Shown: positions 25,340-35,758, numbered from the stretch's first letter. The stretch is 41,648 nucleotides of DNA from Flavobacteriaceae bacterium (GCA_021647985.1 JAKITQ010000025.1:1-41648), one strand, 5' to 3'. Notes: generated by a model not told the origin, from the letters alone. Numbers and translations: made by a program.

Positions 25340-25600
25340 ATGGCTCATAAAAAAGGAGTAGGTAGTTCTAAGAACGGTAGAGAATCCGAATCGAAAAGAT
25401 TAGGTGTTAAAATATTTGGAGGTCAAGGTGCTATCGCTGGTAACATTTTAGTTCGTCAAAGAGGTACAAAACATCATCCAGGTGAAAATGTATATATGGG
25501 AAAAGACCATACATTACACGCACAAGTTAATGGTATTGTAAAATTTACTAAGAAAAAAGATAATAGATCTTACGTTTCTATTGAACCAATAGAAGCTTAA
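25340..25600 (+). CDS. rpmA: 50S ribosomal protein L27
   Basis: An 86-residue L27. [20 protein letters not shown] is the N-terminal arm that reaches the peptidyl-transferase centre, followed by [24 protein letters not shown] in the conserved core. There is no N-terminal processing extension as found in Firmicutes. It follows rplU as in nearly all bacteria and ends 22 nt before a strong terminator. Confidence 0.98.
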   Translation: MAHKKGVGSSKNGRESESKRLGVKIFGGQGAIAGNILVRQRGTKHHPGENVYMGKDHTLHAQVNGIVKFTKKKDNRSYVSIEPIEA

Positions 25601-25622
25601 TATTTATTCTTATAATAAGTAG

Positions 25623-25652
25623 AACCCTTACAAAATTTGTAAGGGTTTTTTT
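25623..25652 (+). terminator. Intrinsic terminator of rplU-rpmA
   Basis: AACCCTTACAAA-A-TTTGTAAGGGTT (25623-25647) is a near-perfect palindrome followed by further T residues to 25652. It lies 22 nt after the rpmA stop: a textbook intrinsic terminator. Confidence 0.85.
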
Positions 25653-25720
25653 ATGAGATGACGTTTTTTTAAATACTTAATTCATTTTTCTTTACATTCG
25701 TAAAAATTTAATCCATAACC

Positions 25721-27181
25721 TTGAGCACATTAAAACGGTTTTTAAAAGACACAATCATTTACGGAATTGCTGCCGTTTTACCCAGGGCAATCAACATCAT
25801 TTTAGTAAAACTACACACCAATTCTTTAAGCTCAGATAAATACGCCGAAAATACTATATATTTTGTATATGCAGCGTATTTCAATGCATTACTCACCTAT
25901 GGTATGGAAACTGCTTTTTTTAGGTTTTTTACCAAAGAAAAAAATAAAGGCAAAGTAATCTCCACCTCCTTTATTAGCATATTATTCACGACCTTATTAT
26001 TTTTGATAATCACACTGTATTACAGTGAGTCAATAGCATCATTTTTAGGTTTTACTAACCCCTTATACTTTCAAATTCTAATTTTGGTCACCGTTTTTGA
26101 CACTTTAGTCGTTATACCCTATGCTTATTTAAGGGTAAGTAACAGGCCGATAAAGTTTGCATTTTTTAAAATTCTCAATATTTCAATTTACGCCTTTTTT
26201 AATTTATATTTTTTGGCTTATATACCATATGCCTTAAAAAATAAAAAATATGTACCACAATTAATTTTAGATCATTTTGATCAAAACGTTTTGGTTGTTT
26301 ATATATTTATTGCCAGTTTAATTGCCAGTGCAACCACCTTTATACTGTTACTGCCAATAGTACTAAAACTCAAATGGTCATTTGATAAAAAATTACTCTA
26401 TAAAATGTTAAATTATGGATTGCCTATATTAATCAGCAGTATAGCATATGTTACAAATGAAAACCTAGACAAACTACTAATAGATAAATATTTAGGAAAA
26501 GAACAAATGGGTATTTATGCCGCAAGCTATAAATTAGGTGTATTTATGACGCTTTTTATCTTGGCGTTCAGATTAGGAGCTGAACCCTTTTTCTTTAATA
26601 AAGCCAATGATAAAAATGCCAAAGAAATCTATGCGAAAATACTGGTTTGGTTTACCATTATTGGCACTTTCTTTATGCTAATTATTATTGTTTTTATTGA
26701 CAATTTCGCCAATATTTTATTGGGTAAAGAAGAATATTTTCAAGCTTTATTTATTGTTCCAATAATTTTATTGGCCAATTTATTTTTAGGCATCTATTAT
26801 AATTTATCGGTATGGTTTAAGTTGACGGATAAAACCAAATACGGTATGTATTTTTCTCTGGTTGGCGCAATTATTACCATTTGGATTAATATTGTATTTA
26901 TCCCAAAAATTGGATTTATGGCATCGGCAATAGCAACCTTATCAGCATATTTTTTTATGACTATAGCATCCTATTATTACGGCAAAAAACATTATACTAT
27001 TCCTTATAACATCAAAAAAATATTTACATACATAATGCTTTCCATTGGTTTGTCTTATTTCTCTTTTACAATCTTTAGAGGCAATATAATATTGTCAATT
27101 GTATTTGTATTTGGGTTTGTAGGTTTTACTTTATGGAATGAAAAAAATGAAATTAAACAAATTTTAAAAAATGGAAATTAA
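25721..27181 (+). CDS. Polysaccharide/lipid-linked sugar flippase (Wzx/MATE-like)
   Basis: A 486-residue protein with about 12-14 membrane helices. It begins with [20 protein letters not shown], the start typical of polysaccharide biosynthesis (Wzx, MurJ/MATE fold) proteins, then [19 protein letters not shown] and [19 protein letters not shown]. It should flip an undecaprenyl-linked glycan across the inner membrane; the glycan is unknown. The start is TTG at 25721; an ATG in that frame comes only later. It overlaps dut by 11 nt, so the two are coupled, an arrangement of flippase and nucleotide enzyme with no obvious functional link. Confidence 0.85.
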   Translation: MSTLKRFLKDTIIYGIAAVLPRAINIILVKLHTNSLSSDKYAENTIYFVYAAYFNALLTYGMETAFFRFFTKEKNKGKVISTSFISILFTTLLFLIITLYYSESIASFLGFTNPLYFQILILVTVFDTLVVIPYAYLRVSNRPIKFAFFKILNISIYAFFNLYFLAYIPYALKNKKYVPQLILDHFDQNVLVVYIFIASLIASATTFILLLPIVLKLKWSFDKKLLYKMLNYGLPILISSIAYVTNENLDKLLIDKYLGKEQMGIYAASYKLGVFMTLFILAFRLGAEPFFFNKANDKNAKEIYAKILVWFTIIGTFFMLIIIVFIDNFANILLGKEEYFQALFIVPIILLANLFLGIYYNLSVWFKLTDKTKYGMYFSLVGAIITIWINIVFIPKIGFMASAIATLSAYFFMTIASYYYGKKHYTIPYNIKKIFTYIMLSIGLSYFSFTIFRGNIILSIVFVFGFVGFTLWNEKNEIKQILKNGN

Positions 27182-27602
27182 AATAATTAATAAGTCCAAT
27201 CACCCTACTCCAAGTTATGAAACCACGGCATCTGCAGGAATGGATTTACGAGCAAATTTATCAGTATCTATTACATTAAAACCTCTGGAAAGAGCCATTG
27301 TAAAAACAGGTTTATACATTGCTCTACCTGAAGGGTTTGAGGCTCAAATTAGACCTAGAAGCGGTTTGGCTGCAAAACACGGCATTACAGTTTTAAATGC
27401 ACCAGGAACAATTGATGCAGATTACAGAGGTGAAATTGGTGTGATATTGGTGAATTTATCTAACGATAATTTCTCAATAAATAACGGCGATAGAGTGGCT
27501 CAAATGGTAATTGCAAAACACGAACATACTAAATGGCATGAAGTAAACGTTTTAGATGAAACTAAACGCGGAAAAGGCGGTTTCGGAAGCACAGGAATTT
27601 AA
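27171..27602 (+). CDS. dut: dUTP diphosphatase (dUTPase)
   Basis: A 143-residue trimeric dUTPase. It hydrolyses dUTP to dUMP and pyrophosphate, keeping uracil out of DNA. All five motifs are present: ASAGMDLRA (1), [14 protein letters not shown] (2), [20 protein letters not shown] (3), GDRVAQMVI (4) and [10 protein letters not shown] at the C-terminus (5). Length is normal. The start lies inside the flippase 3' end (ATGGAAATTAA). Confidence 0.97.
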   Translation: MEIKIINKSNHPTPSYETTASAGMDLRANLSVSITLKPLERAIVKTGLYIALPEGFEAQIRPRSGLAAKHGITVLNAPGTIDADYRGEIGVILVNLSNDNFSINNGDRVAQMVIAKHEHTKWHEVNVLDETKRGKGGFGSTGI

Positions 27603-27660
27603 CAATGACATATGACGAGTATCTCAAATTGTGATACCCAAGGAAATGATTATTGGCGAA

Positions 27661-27704
27661 CAGCATGTGTCACCTATAAAGATTAAAAATTAGACACATG
27701 AAAA
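27661..27704. repeat. 44-bp dispersed repeat, copy 2
   Basis: Matches 9852-9895 at 39 of 44 positions. Here the inner part has perfect arms CATGTGTC (27664-27671) and GACACATG (27693-27700). The ATG in the right arm is the start codon of the following TPR gene, so the element supplies the translation start region. Confidence 0.5.
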
Positions 27705-28585
27705 TAATTAGCTTAATACTTTTTTTTACTTTTTTTTACGGGTATAGTCAAAATGAAAATATAGACTATGTACAAAACATAGCAGATGATGCTTGTGATT
27801 GTATTGCACAAATTAATACAGAAACGAATACAAAGAACAAGGCGATTAAAAATTGTATAGCTTCTTCCATTGTAAGTAATTTGAAAACAGATGTAAATAA
27901 AACTGAAAAAGATATCTCTGAAATTCAATTAGAAAATAAAGGTTATAGAAAAATAGAAGCGTATTTGGTTGAAAATTGTGACGCCTTAAAACAATTATCA
28001 TTTACTGAGAATAAAGATTTTAATCATGCAAATTCAGGAAATGTTTTGGCACAATTAGCCTATGACGATGGTTTGGAATATTTAGATGAGAATAATTATG
28101 AAATGGCTATTACAAAATTCACCAAAGCTATTGAGATAGATCCTAAATTTGCCTTTGCATGGGATAATTTAGGCGTTTCTTACAGAAAAACCAATCAATA
28201 TCAAGAAGCTATAAAAGCCTATAAAAAATCTTTGCAAATAAATCCTAATGGTAGATTACCATTGATGAATATTGCTGTTACTTACAATTTGAATAAAGAA
28301 TTTGATGCTGCAATTTTATATTATAATAAATTTATAAATATCTACAAAGACGATCCTGAAGGATATTATGGTTTAGGTCTTATTTTATATACCAATAATC
28401 AGCAAGAAGCTGGACTTGACAATTTAATTCATGCATATACTATTTATGCCAAACAAAATTCACCTTACAGAGCCGATGCTGCAAAAAAAATTGGATACAT
28501 GTATAACGATCTAAAAAATCAAAATAAAATGGAGGTCTTTAATAAAGTGGCAAGTAAATACAATTTACAAATACAAAACAACTAG
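27698..28585 (+). CDS. Secreted tetratricopeptide-repeat protein
   Basis: A 295-residue protein with an N-terminal signal peptide (MKIISLILFFTFFYGYSQ). A Cys-containing region DDACDCIAQI follows, then at least three TPR units at about residues 115-225 (YEMAITKFTKAIEIDPKFAF, YQEAIKAYKKSLQINPNGRL, FDAAILYYNKFINIYKDDPE). It is probably a periplasmic or outer-membrane-associated scaffold; the partner is unknown. The start codon lies within a short dispersed repeat. No operon link to dut is evident (95-nt gap with the repeat). Confidence 0.85.
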   Translation: MKIISLILFFTFFYGYSQNENIDYVQNIADDACDCIAQINTETNTKNKAIKNCIASSIVSNLKTDVNKTEKDISEIQLENKGYRKIEAYLVENCDALKQLSFTENKDFNHANSGNVLAQLAYDDGLEYLDENNYEMAITKFTKAIEIDPKFAFAWDNLGVSYRKTNQYQEAIKAYKKSLQINPNGRLPLMNIAVTYNLNKEFDAAILYYNKFINIYKDDPEGYYGLGLILYTNNQQEAGLDNLIHAYTIYAKQNSPYRADAAKKIGYMYNDLKNQNKMEVFNKVASKYNLQIQNN

Positions 28586-28611
28586 CTCACCCAAATTATT
28601 AATTGATAAAA

Positions 28612-28635
28612 ATTAACCCGGATTAACCCGGATTA
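28612..28635. repeat. Short tandem repeat, 10-bp unit x 2.4
   Basis: ATTAACCCGG is repeated twice and followed by ATTA, immediately before the LysE stop codon. It is too short to interpret; it could be the start of 3'-end structure. Confidence 0.5.
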
Positions 28636-28636
28636 T

Positions 28637-29314
28637 TTATTTGTTTTCTATTTCAAAAATTCTATCAATTTTTTGCATAGTTTCATTTGGAACAAATCTT
28701 TTTGCGGCTAAAATCATACCAAAAACAATAAAAAATATTCCTAAAAGCTGATGTATCTTTCTTAGAACAACTGGTGTCAGTTTTGATTTTAATTGTTTTG
28801 CTGCAATAATTTTTATTGTATCAATAATTAAATAACTAGCAATAACAATCGCAAAATATCGAAATATCTTAAAGGCTTCCATTTGAAAATTTGAACTTAC
28901 CGCAATAACAATGGCCAACCAAAAAATCAAGACGCCAATATTGATAAAATTTAAAAAAAAACCTTTTATAAATAGTCCAAAATAATTAATATTTTCTACA
29001 ATTACCAAGTCTTTATCTGTGACAACTTTTTTAGACTTTTTATAGAACACCGTAAACAATCCAAAAACAATCAATAACAAACCTCCAATTAAAAATATTC
29101 TAGGGTCGTCTTTAATTTTTCCTAATAGTGTAACACTACCAAAATAAGCAATTATAATAAAAATAATATCGGCAAGTACCACTCCAAAATCAAAAATAAT
29201 AGCTGCCCTAAACCCCTTAGTAATACTGGTCTCAATTAATGTAAAAAAAACAGGCCCAACCATAAAGGCCAATGCCAAACCTAATAAAACAGCATTGACA
29301 TATTCGTTAATCAT
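28637..29314 (-). CDS. LysE/RhtB-family amino acid exporter
   Basis: A 225-residue protein with about six membrane helices. The start VNAVLLGLALAFMVGPVFFT with the following LIETSITKGFRAAIIFDFGV is the LysE family N-terminal signature, a small-molecule (mainly amino acid) export family. The substrate is unknown. It lies 14 nt after the PaaE-like reductase and is probably the last gene of that transcript. The charged loop KKSKKVVTDKD at about residues 92-102 separates the two halves. Confidence 0.85.
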   Translation of the reverse strand: MINEYVNAVLLGLALAFMVGPVFFTLIETSITKGFRAAIIFDFGVVLADIIFIIIAYFGSVTLLGKIKDDPRIFLIGGLLLIVFGLFTVFYKKSKKVVTDKDLVIVENINYFGLFIKGFFLNFINIGVLIFWLAIVIAVSSNFQMEAFKIFRYFAIVIASYLIIDTIKIIAAKQLKSKLTPVVLRKIHQLLGIFFIVFGMILAAKRFVPNETMQKIDRIFEIENK

Positions 29315-29328
29315 TGCCTCTATTTATT

Positions 29329-30381
29329 TTAAACATCATCAAAATCAATTTTAATGGTAGCAGTGGTTGGATGTGCTTGACAAGTTAAAATCAACCCTTC
29401 TTCAATATCATCTTCATCGAGAATTGTATTCTTTTCCATAACCGCCTCACCTTCTACAACCTTAGCCAAACAGCTACTACATATGCCTCCCTGACAAGAA
29501 TAGGGAGCATCCAGATCGTGAGCTAAGGCAACATTTAAAATAATTTCATCGCGTCGCATCTCTAAGGTTGTTTCCTCCTCATCTAAAATGATGGTAATTT
29601 GAGCATTACCACTTAAATCTGAATTAACCTCTTTTTTAACGGATGTGCTGGAAAACAACTCAAAATGAATCACCTCTTTATCCACTCCTTTTTTTAGTAG
29701 CGTCTCCTTAACCAAGTCAATCATTTCTTCAGGGCCACAAAGAAAGAATTCATCGAATTTAACCCTATTGTATTTATGTTTTAAAATGTCATTGACTACC
29801 TTTAAATTAATTCTACCAAAATAAGCTTTATCACTTATTTTTTGGCTAAATACATAATGTACCTCAAACTGATCTTTATAAGAAATAGCCAAGGCATCAA
29901 TTTCACTTTTAAATATTGTTTCATCGGATGATTTACTTCCATAAATCAAAACAAATTGACTCTCTTTTTCGGTTTCCAATACCGTTTTTATCATAGATAA
30001 AACCGGGGTAATTCCGCTTCCAGCAACAAAAGCCAAATATTTTTTTTTGTTATTAACCGAGGTGTTCAATACAAATTGACCCTCTGGTGCGGCAACCTTC
30101 AGCACATCACCTACTTTAAGCAGATTATTCGCATAAATCGAAAAAATACCTTTTTTTACTTCTTTTATTGCTACTCTTAATTCTTTACTGTTTGGCGAGG
30201 AACAAATAGAATATGCCCTTCGTAAGGCTTTTCCGTCAAACTCTTTTTGAATGGTAATATACTGGCCAGGAATAAAGTTAAATTCACTTTTTGCTTTATC
30301 GGGAATATCAAATACTATCGAAACAGCATTTTCGGTTTCTTTTGTAACTTCTTTTATTGGAAGATTATAAAATACTGACAT
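29329..30381 (-). CDS. PaaE-like flavin/2Fe-2S oxidoreductase
   Basis: A 350-residue reductase. A ferredoxin-NADP reductase-like FAD domain comes first (FIPGQYITIQKEFDGKALRR, AYSICSSP), then an NAD(P) domain (AFVAGSGITPVLSMIKTVLE, FFLCGPEEMID). A plant-type 2Fe-2S ferredoxin domain ends the protein with cluster ligands Cys296, Cys301, Cys304 and Cys334. This is the PaaE layout (phenylacetyl-CoA oxygenase reductase), but no paaABCD genes are near. A general electron-transfer role to a mono-oxygenase or desaturase elsewhere is as likely. The next gene (LysE) follows at 14 nt. Confidence 0.88.
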   Translation of the reverse strand: MSVFYNLPIKEVTKETENAVSIVFDIPDKAKSEFNFIPGQYITIQKEFDGKALRRAYSICSSPNSKELRVAIKEVKKGIFSIYANNLLKVGDVLKVAAPEGQFVLNTSVNNKKKYLAFVAGSGITPVLSMIKTVLETEKESQFVLIYGSKSSDETIFKSEIDALAISYKDQFEVHYVFSQKISDKAYFGRINLKVVNDILKHKYNRVKFDEFFLCGPEEMIDLVKETLLKKGVDKEVIHFELFSSTSVKKEVNSDLSGNAQITIILDEEETTLEMRRDEIILNVALAHDLDAPYSCQGGICSSCLAKVVEGEAVMEKNTILDEDDIEEGLILTCQAHPTTATIKIDFDDV

Positions 30382-30434
30382 TTATATATATTTAGCGTGC
30401 AAAAATACGATAAGATTTTACAAATTCTTACCCT

Positions 30435-30872
30435 CTACCCCTTTGAAATTTCATCTGAAAGCTCATTTTCATCTTCTTTTTGATACGGAAAAAATCGTTT
30501 TAATTTTTTACCTGCCTCTAAAATTCCAAGTCTCAAACCATTAACTTTATTTCCTTTAGTAAATTCACTTGTAACTGTATTCTTTACACTTTCCCAAAAA
30601 TCATCAGGTACAACCTTATCTATTTCCGAATCACCTACAATGGCAAATTGTTTCGCTTTAACTGCAACATAAAATAAAACGCCATTTTTATCTTTGGTTT
30701 CATCCATATGTAACAAGTGAAAAATCTCTTTTGCATGTTCTAAACAATCTTCTTTTAAATCGTTTTCCAGATGTACTCTAATTTCACCCGATGTTTCGGT
30801 TTCTGCTTCTTGTATGGCTTTGACAATTTTTTGCTCGTCTTCCTTGGTTAAAAACTCTTCTGCCTCTGTCAT
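30435..30872 (-). CDS. TPM (DUF477) domain protein, soluble short form
   Basis: About 145 residues from ATG 30872, which is preferred over the upstream Met because the family similarity starts at MTEAEEFLTKEDEQKIVKAI. The TPM core is visible: ETSGEIRVHLENDL, GVLFYVAVKAKQFAIVGDSE, DKVVPDDFWESV. There is no signal peptide or membrane helix, unlike the longer secreted YgcG form. Genes for TPM proteins often follow lemA, as here (41 nt). Function is not established; family members are linked to envelope stress or photosystem II repair in other phyla. Confidence 0.85.
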   Translation of the reverse strand: MTEAEEFLTKEDEQKIVKAIQEAETETSGEIRVHLENDLKEDCLEHAKEIFHLLHMDETKDKNGVLFYVAVKAKQFAIVGDSEIDKVVPDDFWESVKNTVTSEFTKGNKVNGLRLGILEAGKKLKRFFPYQKEDENELSDEISKG

Positions 30873-30942
30873 ATTTATTATTTTATATAAATAAATAGCC
30901 AAAGCAGGTACTTTGGCTATTTGATATTATTAATTTTCTTTA

Positions 30943-31533
30943 TTAATTAAAGTCAACCGTAGGCGCATTTTCACTTCCTTCCGCAGCCTGAAAAAGTACC
31001 ATGGGGTCAAAACCAAACATACCTGCCAATAATTTGGCTGGGAATTTTCTGGTAAATACATTATAATCTTTAACGACATTATTATATCTGTTTCTTTCTA
31101 CATTAATTCTGTTTTCAGTTCCTTCCAACTGACTTTGTAATTCTAAAAAGTTCTGATTGGCTTTTAAGTCGGGGTATTTTTCAACCACAACCATTAACTT
31201 ACTCAATGCACCACTTAAACCAGATTGTGCTTTTTGAAAAGCCGCCATTTGCTCAGGAGTAATATTAGTAGGGTCAATAGTTGTTTTTGTTGCATTAGCT
31301 CTAGCCTGAATAACACCTTCTAAAGTTTCTTTTTCGTGACTTGCATATCCTTTTACGGTATTTACTAAGTTAGGTATAAGATCTGCTCTTCTTTGGTAAG
31401 CACTTTCTACATTTGCCCATTGTGTTTTAGCAGTTTCCTGCTTTTCTACTGCGGAATTATTAAATCCCACTGCCCAATTGTAAATTCCAAATGCGATTAC
31501 TAATATAATAATTAAGGGAATCCATTTTTTCAT
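30943..31533 (-). CDS. lemA: LemA family protein
   Basis: A 196-residue protein. One N-terminal membrane helix (IPLIIILVIAFGIYNWAVGF) leads to a long helical periplasmic domain. The LemA signatures are QWANVESAYQRRADLIPNLV, VKGYASHEKETLEGVIQARA, LKANQNFLELQSQLEGTENR and INVERNRYNN near the end. The role is poorly known; in many bacteria it is encoded with TPM-domain proteins, as here. Ten nt separate it from the MerR gene upstream. Confidence 0.95.
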   Translation of the reverse strand: MKKWIPLIIILVIAFGIYNWAVGFNNSAVEKQETAKTQWANVESAYQRRADLIPNLVNTVKGYASHEKETLEGVIQARANATKTTIDPTNITPEQMAAFQKAQSGLSGALSKLMVVVEKYPDLKANQNFLELQSQLEGTENRINVERNRYNNVVKDYNVFTRKFPAKLLAGMFGFDPMVLFQAAEGSENAPTVDFN

Positions 31534-31543
31534 AATAAATTTT

Positions 31544-31873
31544 TTAAAGTTGGTTTTTAATTTGTGTTAATTCGTTTTTAATTTCTTCTAATCTCAAAAT
31601 AATATGATGATTGGATTTTATTTTATCGGGATTTTCTTTTAATTTGTTTTTCGCTCCTTCTAAGGTAAAACCTTTTTCTTTTACTAAAAAATAGATGAGC
31701 TTTAAATTTTTCAAATCCTCTGGTGTAAATAATCTATTTCCTTTTTTATTTTTTTTGGGTTTTAACACCTCAAATTCATTCTCCCAAAATCTAATCAAAG
31801 AAGTATTTACATCAAAAGCTTTGGCAACTTCGCCAATTTTATAATATCTTTTTTCTGGTAATTCTATATGCAT
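31544..31873 (-). CDS. MerR-family transcriptional regulator, short form
   Basis: 109 residues. YYKIGEVAKAFDVNTSLIRF and WENEFEVLKPKKNKKGNRLF form the MerR winged-helix, with the recognition helix around residues 12-30. KGFTLEGAKNKLKENPDK follows, and a short coiled coil (LEEIKNELTQIKNQL) would dimerise. There is no effector-binding domain and no Cys cluster, as usual for this flavobacterial class. Its start overlaps the M23 stop (TAATG). The target is unknown. Confidence 0.9.
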   Translation of the reverse strand: MHIELPEKRYYKIGEVAKAFDVNTSLIRFWENEFEVLKPKKNKKGNRLFTPEDLKNLKLIYFLVKEKGFTLEGAKNKLKENPDKIKSNHHIILRLEEIKNELTQIKNQL

Positions 31874-32844
31874 TAGTCGTACGATTGTCCTTCCTGAGAA
31901 GCTATTTTTAACATTTCTTTAAATTCTTCTGGTGATAAATCTCCATAATAAAAATTAATAGGGTTAACTGCATTTCTATTATATCGCACTTCATAATGTA
32001 AGTGTGGTGCTTGAGATCTTCCCGTGCTACCAACATATCCAATCAAATCGCCTCTTTTTACTTTTTGACCTCTTTTTACGTTATATTTTGATAAATGTGC
32101 ATATAAAGTAACATATCCAAACCCGTGATCAATTCTAATATGTTTACCAAAACCAGTAGAGCCACTATCGGCTCTAGTAATTTTACCATTACCAGTAGCG
32201 TAGATAGGTGTTCCCTTTGGGGAAGTAAAATCCATTCCTTTATGTCTTTTTCTCGCTTTTGTAAAAGGATCTGATCTCCATCCAAACCCAGAAGCCATTC
32301 TTGTCAAATCTTCTCTACTAATTGGCTGAATAGCAGGTATTGAAGCCAACATTTTTTCTTTTCCTTCTGCCAAAATAATTATCTCATCTAATGATTTGGA
32401 TTGCACATATAATTGCTTGGATAAAATATCAATATTTTTTGTAGCGTCAATAATCATTTCTGAGTTATTAAACCCTTCTAATGATTTGTATCTGTTAACA
32501 CCCCCAAAACCAGCTTTTCTTTGTTCTTCAGGTATTGGGTTTGCCTCAAAATAAGTACGATAAATGTTATTATCTCTTTTTTGTATTCCTGCCAAAACAT
32601 CTTCTGCCTGTCCTATTTTTTTTTCAAGCAACTCATAATGAAGTTTCATGTTCTCCAATTCTCTATTTAACACCTTTTGTTTTGGTGACTCTATAAACTG
32701 ATACATTACCAAAACCATCAATGCACCTAACATGACCGATGCCAATAAAAAAATCATTGATTTTCTAATTTTATCACGCTTTCTTAACTCTATTTTTCTA
32801 TAGGATAGCGTTTCAGAATCGTAATAATATTTTACCTTCGCCAT
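31873..32844 (-). CDS. M23 family metallopeptidase (peptidoglycan hydrolase), membrane-anchored
   Basis: A 323-residue protein. A basic cytoplasmic tail leads to a transmembrane helix at about residues 30-49, a coiled coil at 55-95 and a C-terminal M23/LytM domain at about 185-300. Zinc-site residues are visible: His201 and Asp205 in HKGMDF, His281 and His283 in HLHYEVR. It likely cleaves peptide crosslinks in the cell wall. It is first in the minus-strand run M23-merR-lemA-TPM. A divergent gap of 117 nt separates it from alaS and should contain both promoters. Confidence 0.93.
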   Translation of the reverse strand: MAKVKYYYDSETLSYRKIELRKRDKIRKSMIFLLASVMLGALMVLVMYQFIESPKQKVLNRELENMKLHYELLEKKIGQAEDVLAGIQKRDNNIYRTYFEANPIPEEQRKAGFGGVNRYKSLEGFNNSEMIIDATKNIDILSKQLYVQSKSLDEIIILAEGKEKMLASIPAIQPISREDLTRMASGFGWRSDPFTKARKRHKGMDFTSPKGTPIYATGNGKITRADSGSTGFGKHIRIDHGFGYVTLYAHLSKYNVKRGQKVKRGDLIGYVGSTGRSQAPHLHYEVRYNRNAVNPINFYYGDLSPEEFKEMLKIASQEGQSYD

Positions 32845-32961
32845 AACGTTTAATTATACTATTTTTGCAACAGAATTTAAATCAATTCTACTGTAAGGAA
32901 ACAAATTTACAATTTTTTTGTTACTCTTTAAAAACAAAATTTTTAGTACAACCCTAGAATT

Positions 32962-35574
32962 ATGACTTCACAAGAAATCAGACAGCAATTTTTAGACTTT
33001 TTTGCATCAAAAAATCACAAAATTGTACAATCGGCTCCCATTGTTGTTAAAAATGACCCTACCCTAATGTTTATCAATGCAGGTATGAATCCTTTTAAGG
33101 AGTTTTTTTTAGGACAAAAAAAAATAGAGCATAATCGAATTTCTGATACACAAAAATGCCTAAGAGTTTCCGGAAAACATAATGATTTGGAAGAAGTTGG
33201 TATGGACACCTACCACCATACTTTATTTGAAATGCTTGGCAATTGGAGTTTTGGCGACTATTTTAAAAAAGAAGCCATTACCTGGTCATGGGAATTACTT
33301 ACCGAAGTTTATAAAATTGATAAGAATAGTTTATACGTTACAGTTTTTGAAGGGGATAAAAGTGAAAACCTTGCATTTGACCAAGAAGCATATGACTATT
33401 GGGCAAAATTTATTGATAAAGACCGTATTTTAAACGGTAATAAAAAAGATAATTTTTGGGAAATGGGAGCCCAAGGGCCTTGTGGACCTTGTAGTGAAAT
33501 ACATATTGATATAAGATCTGAAGAGGATAAGAAAAAAATTTCGGGTAAAGACCTTGTAAACAAAGATCATCCTCAAGTTATTGAAATTTGGAATCTTGTT
33601 TTTATGGAATTCAATAGAAAAGCGGATGGTAACCTAGAAAAATTACCTGCAAAACATGTAGATACTGGCTTGGGTTTTGAAAGGTTGTGTATGGTGATTC
33701 AAAAGGTACAATCCAATTACGACACTGATGTATTTACACCCATAATTAGAGAAATTGAAACCATTACCGATACCACCTATGGTAAAAATGAGAAAATTGA
33801 TATTGCCATTCGGGTAATTGCCGATCATATTAGAGCCGTTGCTTTTACCATAGCAGACGGGCAACTTCCTTCAAACAATGGTGCAGGCTATGTGATTAGG
33901 CGTATCTTGCGTAGAGCAATTCGTTATGGTTTTACATTTCTAAACAAAAAAGAACCATTTATTTATAAACTAACTCATATTTTGGGTGAACAAATGGGAA
34001 ATACCTTTCCGGAAATAATTGCTCAAAAACATCTGATTGAAAACGTAATTAAAGAAGAAGAAAATTCATTTTTACGCACGTTGGATCAAGGGTTAGTATT
34101 ATTAGATAATATTATTAAAAACAACAAGACCCAAACTGTTTCTGGTGCAAAAGCCTTTGAATTGTATGACACTTATGGATTTCCTAAAGATCTTACCGCT
34201 TTAATTCTTCGCGAAAAAGGACTCGATTTTGATGAAAGCACCTTTGATATTGAAATGGAAAAACAAAAATCAAGATCTAGAGCAGCGGCAGCCATGGACA
34301 CTGATGATTGGGTGATTTTACAGGAAGACAACGAGGAAGAATTTATTGGTTATGATTATTTAGAAGCCCAAGTAAAAATTACACGATACAGAAAAGTTAC
34401 TTCTAAAAAAGATGGTAACATGTATCAATTGGTATTTAATCTAAGCCCTTTTTACCCCGAAGGAGGTGGTCAGGTTGGTGACAAAGGTTATTTAGAAATT
34501 TCCAATGGCAATGTGATTTATATTGTTGATACCAAAAAAGAAAATAATTTAATTTTACATTATACCAAAAACCTACCTCAAAATCCCAAAGAAACATTTA
34601 AAGCTGTTGTTGATGAAAAACAGCGTAATAGAACCACGAGTAACCATACAGCCACACATTTATTACATCAGGCTTTAAGAACAGTTTTAGGAACTCATGT
34701 GGAACAAAAAGGTTCTGCGGTTCACGCAAAAAACTTGCGTTTTGATTTTTCACATTTTTCTAAATTAACTGCCGAAGAAATTGTTGCAGTTGAAAGTTTT
34801 GTTAATGCACGAATAGATGAAAAACTACACTTAGAAGAAAATAGAAACACACCTATTGTTGAAGCTAAAAAAACAGGTGCATTAATGTTATTTGGTGAAA
34901 AATATGGAGACACGGTTAGAACCATAAAATACGGACAATCTGTTGAGCTTTGTGGTGGTACACATGTAAAGAGCACAGGTGATATTTGGCATTTTAAGAT
35001 TATGACAGAAACTGCCATAGCTTCTGGAGTTAGGAGAATTGAGGCCATTACTAACGACGCATTAAGAGATTATTATTTGGCACAAGATCAAGAGTTATCT
35101 AATTTAAAAGCCACACTTAAAAACCCTACTAACACGTTAAAAGCAGTAGGAGGTTTAATTGATGAAAATTCCAAATTAAAAAAAGAAATTGAACAACTTT
35201 TAAAAGATAAAGCCTCTTTTTTAACAGATGATTTACTTAAAAATATAAGCGCTATAAATGGTATTAATTTTATTGGCAGTCAAATCAACATGGATGCAAA
35301 TACATTGAAAACTTTAGCTTTTGATCTTGCAAACAAAGTAGAAAATTTATTTTTTATTGCCGGATCATCTATAAATAACAAAGCATTACTCACTATTTAT
35401 ATTTCAAAAAATCTTACACAAGAAAAAGGCTTAAATGCCGGAACGATAGTTAGAGAACTCGGCAAATATATACAAGGTGGCGGTGGCGGACAAGCTTTCT
35501 TTGCAACTGCAGGAGGTAAGAACCCAGGCGGTATAATTGATGCCTTAGAAAAAGCTAAGACCTTTTTGGATTAA
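32962..35574 (+). CDS. alaS: Alanyl-tRNA synthetase
   Basis: An 870-residue class II synthetase. [14 protein letters not shown] and the motif region ([38 protein letters not shown]) form the catalytic core. The editing domain has HTATH (within [12 protein letters not shown]) and the distal CGGTH motif ([13 protein letters not shown]). The C-Ala domain ends with a Gly-rich block ([19 protein letters not shown]). All zinc and editing residues are present. Length is normal. Confidence 0.98.
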   Translation: MTSQEIRQQFLDFFASKNHKIVQSAPIVVKNDPTLMFINAGMNPFKEFFLGQKKIEHNRISDTQKCLRVSGKHNDLEEVGMDTYHHTLFEMLGNWSFGDYFKKEAITWSWELLTEVYKIDKNSLYVTVFEGDKSENLAFDQEAYDYWAKFIDKDRILNGNKKDNFWEMGAQGPCGPCSEIHIDIRSEEDKKKISGKDLVNKDHPQVIEIWNLVFMEFNRKADGNLEKLPAKHVDTGLGFERLCMVIQKVQSNYDTDVFTPIIREIETITDTTYGKNEKIDIAIRVIADHIRAVAFTIADGQLPSNNGAGYVIRRILRRAIRYGFTFLNKKEPFIYKLTHILGEQMGNTFPEIIAQKHLIENVIKEEENSFLRTLDQGLVLLDNIIKNNKTQTVSGAKAFELYDTYGFPKDLTALILREKGLDFDESTFDIEMEKQKSRSRAAAAMDTDDWVILQEDNEEEFIGYDYLEAQVKITRYRKVTSKKDGNMYQLVFNLSPFYPEGGGQVGDKGYLEISNGNVIYIVDTKKENNLILHYTKNLPQNPKETFKAVVDEKQRNRTTSNHTATHLLHQALRTVLGTHVEQKGSAVHAKNLRFDFSHFSKLTAEEIVAVESFVNARIDEKLHLEENRNTPIVEAKKTGALMLFGEKYGDTVRTIKYGQSVELCGGTHVKSTGDIWHFKIMTETAIASGVRRIEAITNDALRDYYLAQDQELSNLKATLKNPTNTLKAVGGLIDENSKLKKEIEQLLKDKASFLTDDLLKNISAINGINFIGSQINMDANTLKTLAFDLANKVENLFFIAGSSINNKALLTIYISKNLTQEKGLNAGTIVRELGKYIQGGGGGQAFFATAGGKNPGGIIDALEKAKTFLD

Positions 35575-35575
35575 A

Positions 35576-35758
35576 ATGTGTTTATTCAATTCCTTGGTTG
35601 GGAGTTTTTTAAATTATTTAAATCTTTATAAAAAAAGAGCAGTTAGTAGTGAAGTAACTAGTAGAAATATAGATACGGATAATAATCTAAATATGGGAAC
35701 AACCGCTCCGGCAAATAGTAATCATTGGGTTGCTTATGCAGGAATTACATTTAAGTAG
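35576..35758 (+). pseudogene. Possible C-terminal remnant of an outer-membrane protein
   Basis: Sixty codons directly after the alaS stop. The second half (SSEVTSRNIDTDNNLN, then NSNHWVAYAGITFK) has the alternating aromatic/hydrophobic pattern of a last beta-strand in an outer-membrane barrel. The first half has no recognisable feature. No signal peptide, promoter or upstream part is present, and the gap to alaS is one base, so it may be a fragment left by deletion. The assignment is weak. Confidence 0.3.

Noticed and set aside
29329-30381. A phenylacetate degradation locus, because of the PaaE-like reductase.
   Set aside because: No oxygenase subunits, ligase or ring-opening genes are near; only the domain layout is shared.
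32845-32961. Promoter boxes between the divergent M23 peptidase and alaS genes (TATTTTTG on plus, TAAATTTG on minus).
   Set aside because: The -7-like boxes exist but no TTG lies 17-21 bases upstream on either strand, so they were not annotated.
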